64,000 nucleotides of DNA from Candidatus Peribacter sp. UBA6535 (GTDB lineage Bacteria > Patescibacteriota > Gracilibacteria > Peribacterales > Peribacteraceae), in contig DJKT01000001.1 in assembly GCA_002436205.1 (NCBI GenBank), forward strand, positions 5,308 to 69,307, given 5' to 3'. This document shows, piece after piece, positions 34,197 to 41,527 of this stretch. The first letter of the stretch is position 1. Each line of letters opens with the position of its first letter. Under the pieces are notes generated by a model. The model was not told where the DNA came from. It did not search any database and saw only the letters and a program-made list of their open reading frames with translations. Both the position numbers and the translations under genes were made by a program.

Positions 34197-35011
34197 AATT
34201 GGATAACAGGATACTGAGAGGGGACCTGCGCTGCATCAACATTCACTGCTAAAACCATCCCACATCCACCGGTCTTGCTTCCTGCCCCGAGCACCTTGGC
34301 AGCTCCACCTTCTTGTTCAATTTTTGTGATCAGACTTTTTGCTTCATCTGTAACAACTCCAAGAGATTGCTGTGCAAGATTGTGTTCTTTGAAAATATCA
34401 GAAAGGTTTTCATGCTGTTGTAATTTTTTACAACAACTTCCGATGGTACGGAGAGGTTCTTCCAGCTCATCTTTGCGTTCGGTTACCCACTCGATCAGCT
34501 CCGGTGTTTGCTGATCCGGTTCCCCGGTATCAATCAGTAAAGCTCCTTTTAAAAGATCATCTGGTAATTCAATCACTTCCGGCTCTGTTCCCTTCTGAAA
34601 CTTGATCGGTCTCTCATTCCAGATGACTGCAAAGTCGATGCCGCTATTTCCGGGATTTACTGCATCCTCAATTTCGAGAGCTTTCTCTTTATCTTCTCCA
34701 ATCAAACATTTCGTAACAGCAATCAACAAGGCAGTTGAAGCTCCCATGCCTTTACCGAGGGGGAGTGGACTATTGATAGAAAGTGTTCCACCAAATGTAC
34801 CGCAATGGCTAATGATCTGCTTGAGATACTCTTGCCAGTGAGGCTTTCCGGTCATTTGCTGCCACTCCACTGAAAGATCCTTTATCTCTGAGTTTTCTTC
34901 ATAGACTGCAGAAATACCAAGTGGAGCGGGGATTGCTATTCCCGGGTACCCGAAGAGTACGGCGTATTCACCGGAGAGGATGATCTTTCCTGATGCATGA
35001 GCAGTTCTCAT
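34193..35011 (-). CDS. Mevalonate kinase-type GHMP kinase
   Basis: The 272-aa product starts MRTAHASGKIILSGEYAV at ATG 35011, sharing ATGA with the uppS stop. ATP loop LPLGKGMGASTALLIA and the NPGNSGIDFAVIW block follow the mevalonate kinase order, ending in GSKTGGCGMVLA. It is the only kinase in the operon, so it either makes mevalonate-5-phosphate alone or its partner kinase lies elsewhere. A perfect palindrome TGTTGTAA-TTTT-TTACAACA lies inside it (34416-34435). Confidence 0.85.
   Translation of the reverse strand: MRTAHASGKIILSGEYAVLFGYPGIAIPAPLGISAVYEENSEIKDLSVEWQQMTGKPHWQEYLKQIISHCGTFGGTLSINSPLPLGKGMGASTALLIAVTKCLIGEDKEKALEIEDAVNPGNSGIDFAVIWNERPIKFQKGTEPEVIELPDDLLKGALLIDTGEPDQQTPELIEWVTERKDELEEPLRTIGSCCKKLQQHENLSDIFKEHNLAQQSLGVVTDEAKSLITKIEQEGGAAKVLGAGSKTGGCGMVLAVNVDAAQVPSQYPVIQL
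34416..34435. repeat. Palindrome TGTTGTAA-N4-TTACAACA, copy 1
   Basis: Perfect 8-bp arms with TTTT centre, inside the kinase gene. An identical-arm copy is at 40342-40361. Confidence 0.75.
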
Positions 35012-35679
35012 TCTCCAAACCTGCGGGTACGATCTGCAAACTTTCCAACGGAATCTGATAAATCCTCCACAGTAAAGTCTGGGAAGAACTTGTCGACAAA
35101 ATCCCACTCGGCATACGTTGCTTGCCAGAGGAAGAAGTTTGAGGTGCGATGCTCTCCTGAGGTTCGGATGATGAGATCAATATCAGAAAGCTCCGGATGA
35201 TCGAGCGCAGCTGCTATTGCTTCTTCGCTGACGTCATCAGTTTTACTGAGTGCTCTTACTACTTCATCCTTCCCACCGTAATCGATAGCGAGGTGCAGAG
35301 TGAATCCTGTTTGGTCTTTGGTTTCCTCTTCTACTACAGCAATCAATTTGGCAAGTGAAGAGGGGATCCGGTCTTTTCTTCCGGAGTGCACGAAGCGGGT
35401 TTGATTCTCCAAAAACGTAGAGCGCTCTTTGGCGAGGTACTCTTCCAGTAGCCCCATCAACATATCAATTTCCTTTGGGTCACGTTTCCAGTTTTCAGTC
35501 GAAAAACACCAGACGGTAAGAGTATGTACTCTTTTGTCTTCCCGACACCAGTCTGTCAGTGTACGAAAATTCTCGACGGCTACTTTGTGCCCCTCCCAGG
35601 GTTTGAGTGTACGAGACTTTGCCCAACGCCTGTTGCCATCGGGAATGATGGCGATGTGAAGAGGGTTATCTGGCATCAA
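35008..35679 (-). CDS. uppS: Undecaprenyl diphosphate synthase (cis-prenyltransferase)
   Basis: The 223-aa protein has the substrate motif IIPDGNRRWAKSR near residue 11, FSTENWKR, LAIDYGGKDEV and the C-terminal LIIRTSGEHRTSNFFLWQATYAEWDF. It elongates farnesyl diphosphate with IPP to the C55 lipid carrier for wall and surface glycans. It overlaps idi by 14 bp and the mevalonate kinase gene by 4 bp, putting carrier-lipid synthesis in the mevalonate transcript. Confidence 0.94.
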   Translation of the reverse strand: MMPDNPLHIAIIPDGNRRWAKSRTLKPWEGHKVAVENFRTLTDWCREDKRVHTLTVWCFSTENWKRDPKEIDMLMGLLEEYLAKERSTFLENQTRFVHSGRKDRIPSSLAKLIAVVEEETKDQTGFTLHLAIDYGGKDEVVRALSKTDDVSEEAIAAALDHPELSDIDLIIRTSGEHRTSNFFLWQATYAEWDFVDKFFPDFTVEDLSDSVGKFADRTRRFGE

Positions 35680-36187
35680 GAATTATCTGGAGTGCCAGAG
35701 GAAACCATGGAGCGTACAAATCAGGATTCTCTTCTAAGTCTTTTTCAAGCTCATCAATCTCTATCCACTTCATATCCATGATTTCACTCGGATCGGGATT
35801 GAGTTCGATAGATTCATCAGCAGTCCCCACTAGCACCGTATCGTATTCGTACTCTGTTCCTCGCCCCTCAGGGTCGTCTGCTTTATAGATAAACGAGTCT
35901 ACTGCCTCTACTCCTGCCCGGAATCCACACTCTTCTTTAAGGCGATCGGAAGCCTCTATTTCTATATCAAACTTCTCTTTGGGGTGGCTACAGCAGGTAT
36001 TTGCCCAAAACCCCGGAAAGAGCATCTTTACAGAGGCGCGCCTCTGAATCAGCAATTTCTGGTGATCAGGGGTAAATATGAAGACAGAGAAGGCTTTGTG
36101 GAGCTTTCCCCCCTCTGTGTGAGCTTCGATAATTTCGGACTTTCCGAGGCTTTGACCCTGTTCATTGGTGAGTATGACTGATTTCAT
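35666..36187 (-). CDS. idi: Isopentenyl-diphosphate isomerase, type 1
   Basis: The 173-aa Nudix-fold protein has KAFSVFIFT, FPGFWANTCCSHPKE with the metal-site Cys, ASDRLKEECGF (Nudix helix) and EYEYDTVLVG with the catalytic Glu. It interconverts IPP and DMAPP. It is the first gene of the isoprenoid operon. An extended -10 TGGTATAAT ends 6 nt before the ATG, back to back with the mscS promoter. Confidence 0.94.
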   Translation of the reverse strand: MKSVILTNEQGQSLGKSEIIEAHTEGGKLHKAFSVFIFTPDHQKLLIQRRASVKMLFPGFWANTCCSHPKEKFDIEIEASDRLKEECGFRAGVEAVDSFIYKADDPEGRGTEYEYDTVLVGTADESIELNPDPSEIMDMKWIEIDELEKDLEENPDLYAPWFPLALQIILDAR

Positions 36188-36193
36188 GGGTTT

Positions 36194-36219
36194 ATTATAC
36201 CACTAAAATACGCTATAAT
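36194..36219. promoter_or_regulatory. Back-to-back leaderless promoters of idi and mscS
   Basis: Minus-strand TATAAT (36194-36199, extended TGG) is 6 nt before idi. Plus-strand TATAAT (36214-36219) is 7 nt before mscS. The intergenic gap is only 39 bp, so each -35 region reaches toward or into the other gene. Confidence 0.65.
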
Positions 36220-36226
36220 AGTTCTA

Positions 36227-37282
36227 ATGGAGCAAATAACACAGATTCTAGCATATCAGATTGGTGGAAACACCGTAAGTCAACTCGCAATAGCGGTTGG
36301 TATCTTCTTGGCGATTTTTGTCGCTATGAAAATAACCAGAAAGCATGTTGTTGGTCGAATGATAAAACTTTCGAAGAAAACAAGCTCTAAGGTCGATGAT
36401 ACGGTTTCGGCTTTTCTTGGAGGTATTAAAACGCCGATTTATCTACTTGTTGCCCTGTTTGTCGCTTTGCAAGGTATAGAAGTACCGGAATCACTCAATC
36501 TGATTATTGATATTGTCATTTTGGTGGTAGTTGTTTCTCAGGTTATTAAGCTCCTTGAGGAGGTGTTTGCCATGATGCTTGGCGTTCAGTTTAAGCGTAC
36601 TAATCCAAACTCCGAGCTCCCTGGTATTTTCCGTGTTGGTATTCGGCTTCTACTGTGGTCCATAGGAATTTTGCTGATTCTCTCTAATGCAGGAGTAAAT
36701 ATCTCCTCGCTTATTGCAGGTCTTGGTATTGGAGGTTTAGCGATTTCTCTTGCGCTCCAAAACATCCTCTCAGATCTCTTTGCTTCATTCTCTATCGCAG
36801 TCGATAAGCCTTTCGAGATTGGAGACTTTATCATCATTGGAGAGCACAAAGGAACCGTAAAACATATTGGCATGAAGACAACTCGCATTACAGCGTTGGA
36901 AGGAGAGGAGATTGTCATTTCGAATGCGGAGCTTACTTCTGCTCGTGTCCAAAACTACAAGAAGATGGAAAAGCGCCGTATCGTCTTTACGTTTGGTTGT
37001 ACGTACGACACAAAGGCAGATCAAATGGAGAAGATTGCCAAAGATGTTTCCAAGATTATTGATGATCACAAACTTGCGGAAGTTGATCGTGTGCACTTTA
37101 AGCAGTTTGGAGACAGTGATCTTCAGTTTGAGGCGGTCTATTTTATGCTCACAAGTGACTACGTTGAATATATGGATACGCAGCAGGATATTAATATCCG
37201 CCTCATGAAGTACTTTGAGGAGAATGGTCTCGAGATGGCATACCCAACACAGACGCTTTTCTTGAAGAAAGAAGAGCAGTAG
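36227..37282 (+). CDS. mscS: Small-conductance mechanosensitive channel, MscS family
   Basis: The 351-aa protein has a short N-terminal membrane part, a pore helix region GVNISSLIAGLGIGGLAISLAL, and the MscS beta domain ILSDLFASFSIAVDKPFEIGDFI. TTRITALEGEEIVISN and a C-terminal alpha-beta domain follow. It opens under membrane tension to release solutes during osmotic downshock. TATAAT ends 7 nt before the ATG. Confidence 0.94.
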   Translation: MEQITQILAYQIGGNTVSQLAIAVGIFLAIFVAMKITRKHVVGRMIKLSKKTSSKVDDTVSAFLGGIKTPIYLLVALFVALQGIEVPESLNLIIDIVILVVVVSQVIKLLEEVFAMMLGVQFKRTNPNSELPGIFRVGIRLLLWSIGILLILSNAGVNISSLIAGLGIGGLAISLALQNILSDLFASFSIAVDKPFEIGDFIIIGEHKGTVKHIGMKTTRITALEGEEIVISNAELTSARVQNYKKMEKRRIVFTFGCTYDTKADQMEKIAKDVSKIIDDHKLAEVDRVHFKQFGDSDLQFEAVYFMLTSDYVEYMDTQQDINIRLMKYFEENGLEMAYPTQTLFLKKEEQ

Positions 37283-37362
37283 AAGAAATCGAGATGCAAT
37301 TACTCGAGTGGAAACAAGTACGCTAGTACGTGTATACTCTCCTCAACCTTTTCTCCCTTATT

Positions 37363-38379
37363 ATGCTCGGACTTCAATGTACAGAATCAGCTATTAGAGC
37401 TGCTGCTGCAAAAAAAAGTGGACAGTTACTCTCCGTACAAGCAAGAGCAGAGCAAAAATTAGGAAAAGATATTATCGAAGGCGACATTGTGCAGGACACA
37501 GAAAAAGCGATCGAAGCTCTCAAAAAACTGAAGTCTTCGTTAAAGATGCGGTCAAGAAAAGTCACACTCTGCTTGTCACCGCGTAGTGTCTACACACACT
37601 TGCTTCGTGTACCGAAGGTTCGGTCTGGTCGTTTGACATCTGCCGTACAAAAAGAGTTAGAGGCGGTACTTCCAGAGGTTATAGAAGATATGCAGATTCA
37701 CTTCACGCCAATACGTAGAGATAAAAAAGGAACACGCATTGCAGTAACTGCAGTAAAAAAAGATCTTCTTGCTTCCTATAAAGTGTTACTAAAGAAGTCG
37801 AAGCTTTCTCTTGGAAACGTTACAACTTCAGCGCTTGCACTCGGAGATATGCTAAAGCATGTCGACACATTTCTCTTGGTAAATGCCGAAGATCCAGAGC
37901 CAAGTATTGTGGTGTTTTACGGAGGCTTTCCTGTAGATGAGCAGCTTCTTTCTTCTACGGCTGCACAGACAGTGCTTGCACAAGTACGCAGTCTGCTTGA
38001 TGAATATAAAGCTGATGACATGCCTGTTCAACATATTGCCGTCCATGCTTCAAAAGAGTTCTTTGCAAAGATCGAGCAAGGGTTTCTTCCAAAGAAAGCA
38101 AAAGAGAAGAAAGAGGAGATAGAAGATGCTGTGACAGTAGAGCACGTACTTCCAGGTTTAAAAAAGGCAGACCTCGTCTGGGGTGGATTGATAGCATCCT
38201 CACTAGGAAAAGGTTTGGATGTACGCAAAAGTGCATCTTCGTTTTCTTTTCTCCAATGTGTTCTCTTAGGAGCATTTGTTACTGCTGCTGGCTATTTTGT
38301 ATGGGTAATTGGTAACGCACAGATCATGGGTCTTTGGGCAGAAATACAGTCATTTTTCCCTATCGTTTTTAAGCTCTAA
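37363..38379 (+). CDS. PilM-like actin-fold protein with C-terminal membrane segment
   Basis: From ATG 37363 the product has 338 aa and starts MLGLQCTESAIRAAAAKK, the form of PilM-type pilus assembly proteins. SRKVTLCLSPRSVYTHLLRVP and ELEAVLPE are also PilM-like. A Lys/Glu-rich stretch and a C-terminal hydrophobic segment (FVTAAGYFVWVIGNAQIMGL) suggest a fused PilN/PilO-type anchor. No other type IV pilus gene is adjacent. TATACT lies about 26 nt upstream. Assignment is by pattern only. Confidence 0.6.
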   Translation: MLGLQCTESAIRAAAAKKSGQLLSVQARAEQKLGKDIIEGDIVQDTEKAIEALKKLKSSLKMRSRKVTLCLSPRSVYTHLLRVPKVRSGRLTSAVQKELEAVLPEVIEDMQIHFTPIRRDKKGTRIAVTAVKKDLLASYKVLLKKSKLSLGNVTTSALALGDMLKHVDTFLLVNAEDPEPSIVVFYGGFPVDEQLLSSTAAQTVLAQVRSLLDEYKADDMPVQHIAVHASKEFFAKIEQGFLPKKAKEKKEEIEDAVTVEHVLPGLKKADLVWGGLIASSLGKGLDVRKSASSFSFLQCVLLGAFVTAAGYFVWVIGNAQIMGLWAEIQSFFPIVFKL

Positions 38380-38380
38380 T

Positions 38381-38426
38381 AAACAAAACCGCCAACCAAT
38401 AGAATCAGAAGACGGTGTTTGTTTTT
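38381..38426 (+). terminator. Possible terminator
   Basis: AAACAAAACCG and CGGTGTTTGTTTTT form an imperfect stem with a run of five T, directly after the PilM-like gene. Confidence 0.45.
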
Positions 38427-38559
38427 GGCCGTCGAAGATTTGAAGCAAGCCTCATTTCCAAAACGACACATATATTATAGCAAATTTTACTTAACATTTC
38501 AATGGCCATTTTAAGGCAAAATTTAGCAAATATGAGCTGTTTTATGGCATCGAATTCGC

Positions 38560-38565
38560 TATGCT
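38560..38565 (+). promoter_or_regulatory. -10 box TATGCT for pdxS
   Basis: It ends 8 nt before ATG 38574 and helps choose that start over in-frame ATGs from 38502. Confidence 0.5.
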
Positions 38566-38573
38566 GTCTATCC

Positions 38574-39446
38574 ATGGCCTCTCGAAACACTCTTGGCGAG
38601 AACTTAGCCGCTATGCTAAAAGGCGGCGTTATTATGGATGTGGTGAATGCAGACCAAGCTCAATTAGCCGAAAAAGCAGGGGCGTGCGCGGTTATGGCTC
38701 TGGAGCGTGTGCCTGCGGATATTCGTAGAGATGGTGGCGTTGCACGCATGAGCGACCCGTTACTTATTAAAGAGATTGCAGCTGCAGTGAGTATTCCTGT
38801 TATGGCAAAAGTCCGTATCGGGCACACCACAGAGGCAAAAATCCTCGAAGCACTTAATGTAGATTTTATCGATGAGAGTGAGGTGCTGACACCTGCAGAT
38901 CCATTTGATCATATTACAAAGACAGATTTTACAATTCCATTTGTTTGTGGAGCGACTAACCTTGGAGAAGGGTTGCGTAGAATAAATGAGGGGGCTGCAA
39001 TGATTCGTACAAAAGGGGAGGCGGGTACAGGAAATGTTGTGGAAGCTGTGCGTCATCTAAAAATGATTAACAAAGAGATCGCAGGCCTCAAAGAGAAATC
39101 CAAAACGGATATGCGTCTGTTTGCGCAGACAGAGCGCATTCCACTAGAGCTTCTCGAACGTGTGCGCGAGATGCAGAGACTTCCTGTTGTTACGTTTGTT
39201 GCCGGCGGTATTGCTACTCCTGCAGATGCTGCTCTTATGATGTCACTTGGAGCAGAGGGTGTGTTTGTTGGTTCGGGTATCTTTAAGTCGGAAGATCCTG
39301 CAAAAACTGCAGTGGCTATAGTGCATGCTACGGTCAATTGGAATGATGCGAAGATTGTTACAGAGGCCTCGGAAGGACTCGGTGAAGCTATGGCAGGAAA
39401 AGAGATTGAAGAGTTGGAGGTGGTGATGGCTAAGAGAGGACATTAG
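38574..39446 (+). CDS. pdxS: Pyridoxal 5'-phosphate synthase subunit PdxS
   Basis: The 290-aa TIM barrel has [26 protein letters not shown], the Lys in [46 protein letters not shown] and [13 protein letters not shown]. It condenses ribose 5-phosphate, glyceraldehyde 3-phosphate and ammonia to PLP. The start at ATG 38574 fits the usual N-terminus and the -10 spacing. pdxT follows after 41 bp. PLP made here would serve glyA. Confidence 0.96.
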   Translation: MASRNTLGENLAAMLKGGVIMDVVNADQAQLAEKAGACAVMALERVPADIRRDGGVARMSDPLLIKEIAAAVSIPVMAKVRIGHTTEAKILEALNVDFIDESEVLTPADPFDHITKTDFTIPFVCGATNLGEGLRRINEGAAMIRTKGEAGTGNVVEAVRHLKMINKEIAGLKEKSKTDMRLFAQTERIPLELLERVREMQRLPVVTFVAGGIATPADAALMMSLGAEGVFVGSGIFKSEDPAKTAVAIVHATVNWNDAKIVTEASEGLGEAMAGKEIEELEVVMAKRGH

Positions 39447-39450
39447 GAGT

Positions 39451-39536
39451 GGATAATGGATAGTGGATAAAGAATGACCAATGACCAATGACCAATGACC
39501 AACAACCGACAACTGGCAACCAACAACCAATAACCA
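39451..39536 (+). repeat. Extended heptamer array spanning the pdxT start
   Basis: GGATAAT, GGATAGT, GGATAAA (39451-39471), then ATGACCA x4 (39474-39501), then degenerate heptamers ACAACCG, ACAACTG, GCAACCA, ACAACCA, ATAACCA to 39536. Four ATGs occur 7 bp apart at 39474, 39481, 39488 and 39495; only 39488 is in frame with pdxT. Confidence 0.9.
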
Positions 39537-40072
39537 TTGGAGTACTTGCTCTTCAGGGAGACTTTGCAGAGCACAAAGCAATGCTTGCAGCATTGAAAAT
39601 CCGAAGCATCGAAATCCGAAGTACGAAGGATCTTGAAGGGTGTGATGCTCTCATCATTCCCGGAGGAGAGAGTACGGTGATGATGAAACTCCTTAAAGAG
39701 ACCGGTCTTGATCAATCGATTATTGATAGGGTGCGATCTGGTATGTCGATCTTTGGAACGTGTGCTGGAGCGATAGTGCTTTCTGATTCGCATCTAAAGC
39801 TGATGGATATATCAGTCGAAAGGAATGCATACGGGTCTCAACTTCAGAGTTTTTCCGATCAGATAGACATTAAAAACATAGGATCAATCGAAGCTACGTT
39901 TATTCGTGCTCCGATAATCACTCATGTAGGTCAAAATGTATCGATTCTTGCTACCCATAACGATCATCCAGTTTTGGTGCAGCAGGGCAATATCGTTGCT
40001 TCAACATTTCATCCTGAGGTGCGGTCTGAAATGGCGATTCATCAGTTGTTTGTAGGATGTCTTCACTACTGA
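39488..40072 (+). CDS. pdxT: Pyridoxal 5'-phosphate synthase glutaminase subunit PdxT
   Basis: The 194-aa class I glutaminase has VLALQGDFAEH, IIPGGESTVMMKLL, nucleophile FGTCAGAIVL, ATFIRAPII and the catalytic pair in TFHPEVRSE. It feeds ammonia to PdxS. The first about 15 residues (DQQPTTGNQQP) are encoded by a heptamer array and precede the normal family start (ITIGVLALQ), so the N-terminal extension is a by-product of the repeat. Confidence 0.95.
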   Translation: MTNDQQPTTGNQQPITIGVLALQGDFAEHKAMLAALKIRSIEIRSTKDLEGCDALIIPGGESTVMMKLLKETGLDQSIIDRVRSGMSIFGTCAGAIVLSDSHLKLMDISVERNAYGSQLQSFSDQIDIKNIGSIEATFIRAPIITHVGQNVSILATHNDHPVLVQQGNIVASTFHPEVRSEMAIHQLFVGCLHY

Positions 40073-40087
40073 CTTCATTTCTTATTT

Positions 40088-40111
40088 GTTACTTTTCAGA
40101 TGAAAAGTAAC
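40088..40111. repeat. Palindrome GTTACTTTTCA-GA-TGAAAAGTAAC
   Basis: Perfect 11-bp arms, just after pdxT. It is the outermost part of the intergenic repeat block 40080-40361. Confidence 0.7.
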
Positions 40112-40117
40112 CAAAAA

Positions 40118-40257
40118 TCTTTGCCACTGATGTGAACGAAGAAATAGTAAGAGAACAGAGTGTTCGCTCCTCGGCAAAGTCTCCTACGGAGCTTCGCACT
40201 TCGTCGCTACAAGGAATATAAATGCTGTATGATCTTCGTTCACACGACAGTGGCAGA
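40118..40257. repeat. Long imperfect inverted repeat, MITE-like
   Basis: The arm at 40118-40142 (TCTTTGCCACTGATGTGAAC...) and the arm at 40233-40257 are near-complements of about 25 bp, with 90 bp between. No gene is inside. It could be a long RNA hairpin or a non-autonomous element; no target duplication was identified. Confidence 0.55.
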
Positions 40258-40284
40258 TGGCCTTGCTTCTCTTTAAACAGAGCT

Positions 40285-40310
40285 CCCTTCTCCTCCGCAG
40301 AGGAGAAGGG
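40285..40310. repeat. Hairpin CCCTTCTCCTC-CGCA-GAGGAGAAGGG
   Basis: Perfect 11-bp arms with a 4-nt loop, followed by TCGGGGATGAGG. This resembles REP-like intergenic palindromes known from many bacteria. No T-run. Confidence 0.7.
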
Positions 40311-40341
40311 TCGGGGATGAGGTTGGCTAGCAGTGCAAACC

Positions 40342-40361
40342 TGTTGTAATATTTTACAACA
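40342..40361. repeat. Palindrome TGTTGTAA-N4-TTACAACA, copy 2
   Basis: Perfect 8-bp arms with TATT centre, ending on the base before GTG 40362. It contains TAATAT, so it overlaps the probable -10 of that gene and could be an operator. Confidence 0.75.
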
Positions 40362-41447
40362 GTGAGACCTCTATCCATTGCTCAATTCGCAGGCCTAGCA
40401 TTACTTTTACTGCCATTTTCTACATTAGCGCAGTCTCCTGATACATTTCCTCAAAAGCAGATTGGTATTTACTTGAATGCGACAAATGCAGGAGATGATG
40501 AGTTTGTTGCAGGGGTAATAGATCGCCTTCCAGATCGAGGAATTCCAGCTTTGGTGTTTGATATAAAAGGGAACTATGTGTATTTCGATAGTCAGTCGGG
40601 ACTCGCCAATGAGGCAAATCTTGTTGTGTCTCTAATAGATCTCCCTGCTCTCGTAGAAAAAGCGCATAGTAAAGGGATTTATACGATTGCACGGTACATT
40701 GCAGTGCGCGATAAATTTCTCGGTAGAGCATTTCCTCAGACACGTATGTCACATCCAGAAACAGGAGTAGCTCTTGATACTGACTGGGTGCATCCGTCAC
40801 ACGAGACAGTTCTGGAATACAACCGTCAGTTGATTGGCGAAATAGCGAGTGCTGGCGTCGATGAAATCAATCTCGATTATATTCGTTACCCAACAGATAA
40901 CTTACGTTCGCTTTCTGCAATGTCTACAGGAGAAAAGATCGTGCACCTCGAAGCGTTTGTTCGCATGGCACGACGTGCTATTGATATGGCAGACAGTGAT
41001 ACAAAGTTAGGGATTAGCACGTACGCAATTCTTGGATGGTATTACGACAGTACCATACAAAATATTGGTCAGGATATTGTTCGATTCGCACCATTTGTTG
41101 ATGTTATTTCTCCCATGGCATATCCACAGACATTCGCATATGGGGCATATTTTGACCCTGCTCTCCATCCACGTACAAGGGAGTATTATCTTGTCTCTAG
41201 AACTCTCAAAGGTTACATTGAGATATTGGGAGAACATGCATGGAAATTGCGACCGTGGATTCAGGGATATTATGTTGATACAGGAGATATGACTGAGCAA
41301 ATAGCTGCAGTCTACGACTCAGGTCTTTGCGGCTTTACCGTATGGAGTGCCAGTAATTACTATCAACCGCTGTATAGTTCATTGCGTGCTTTAGAAGTGC
41401 CAGATCGTTGCAGTATTACCGAGGAAGTTGCGCAAGTTATTGAATAA
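40362..41447 (+). CDS. Secreted DUF4015-type putative glycoside hydrolase
   Basis: The 361-aa product starts with GTG and has a signal peptide ending STLAQ. The rest follows the DUF4015/TIM-barrel hydrolase pattern: IGIYLNATNAGDDEFV, ALVFDIKGNYVYFDS, GIYTIARYIAVRDKFL, DEINLDYIRYPTD, DVISPMAYPQ, RPWIQGY and GFTVWSASNYYQPLY. Acidic residues in INLDYIRYP and near the strand ends are likely catalytic. The substrate is unknown; the enzyme would act outside the membrane. The palindrome at 40342-40361 sits at its start. Confidence 0.82.
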   Translation: MRPLSIAQFAGLALLLLPFSTLAQSPDTFPQKQIGIYLNATNAGDDEFVAGVIDRLPDRGIPALVFDIKGNYVYFDSQSGLANEANLVVSLIDLPALVEKAHSKGIYTIARYIAVRDKFLGRAFPQTRMSHPETGVALDTDWVHPSHETVLEYNRQLIGEIASAGVDEINLDYIRYPTDNLRSLSAMSTGEKIVHLEAFVRMARRAIDMADSDTKLGISTYAILGWYYDSTIQNIGQDIVRFAPFVDVISPMAYPQTFAYGAYFDPALHPRTREYYLVSRTLKGYIEILGEHAWKLRPWIQGYYVDTGDMTEQIAAVYDSGLCGFTVWSASNYYQPLYSSLRALEVPDRCSITEEVAQVIE

Positions 41448-41527
41448 CCTTTGGGTTCACGTAAGCCTAGCGTGAATAGTAAATATGGAGCACAGTGTAT
41501 GTCCTCTTTAACATTTCACTCTCTTTT

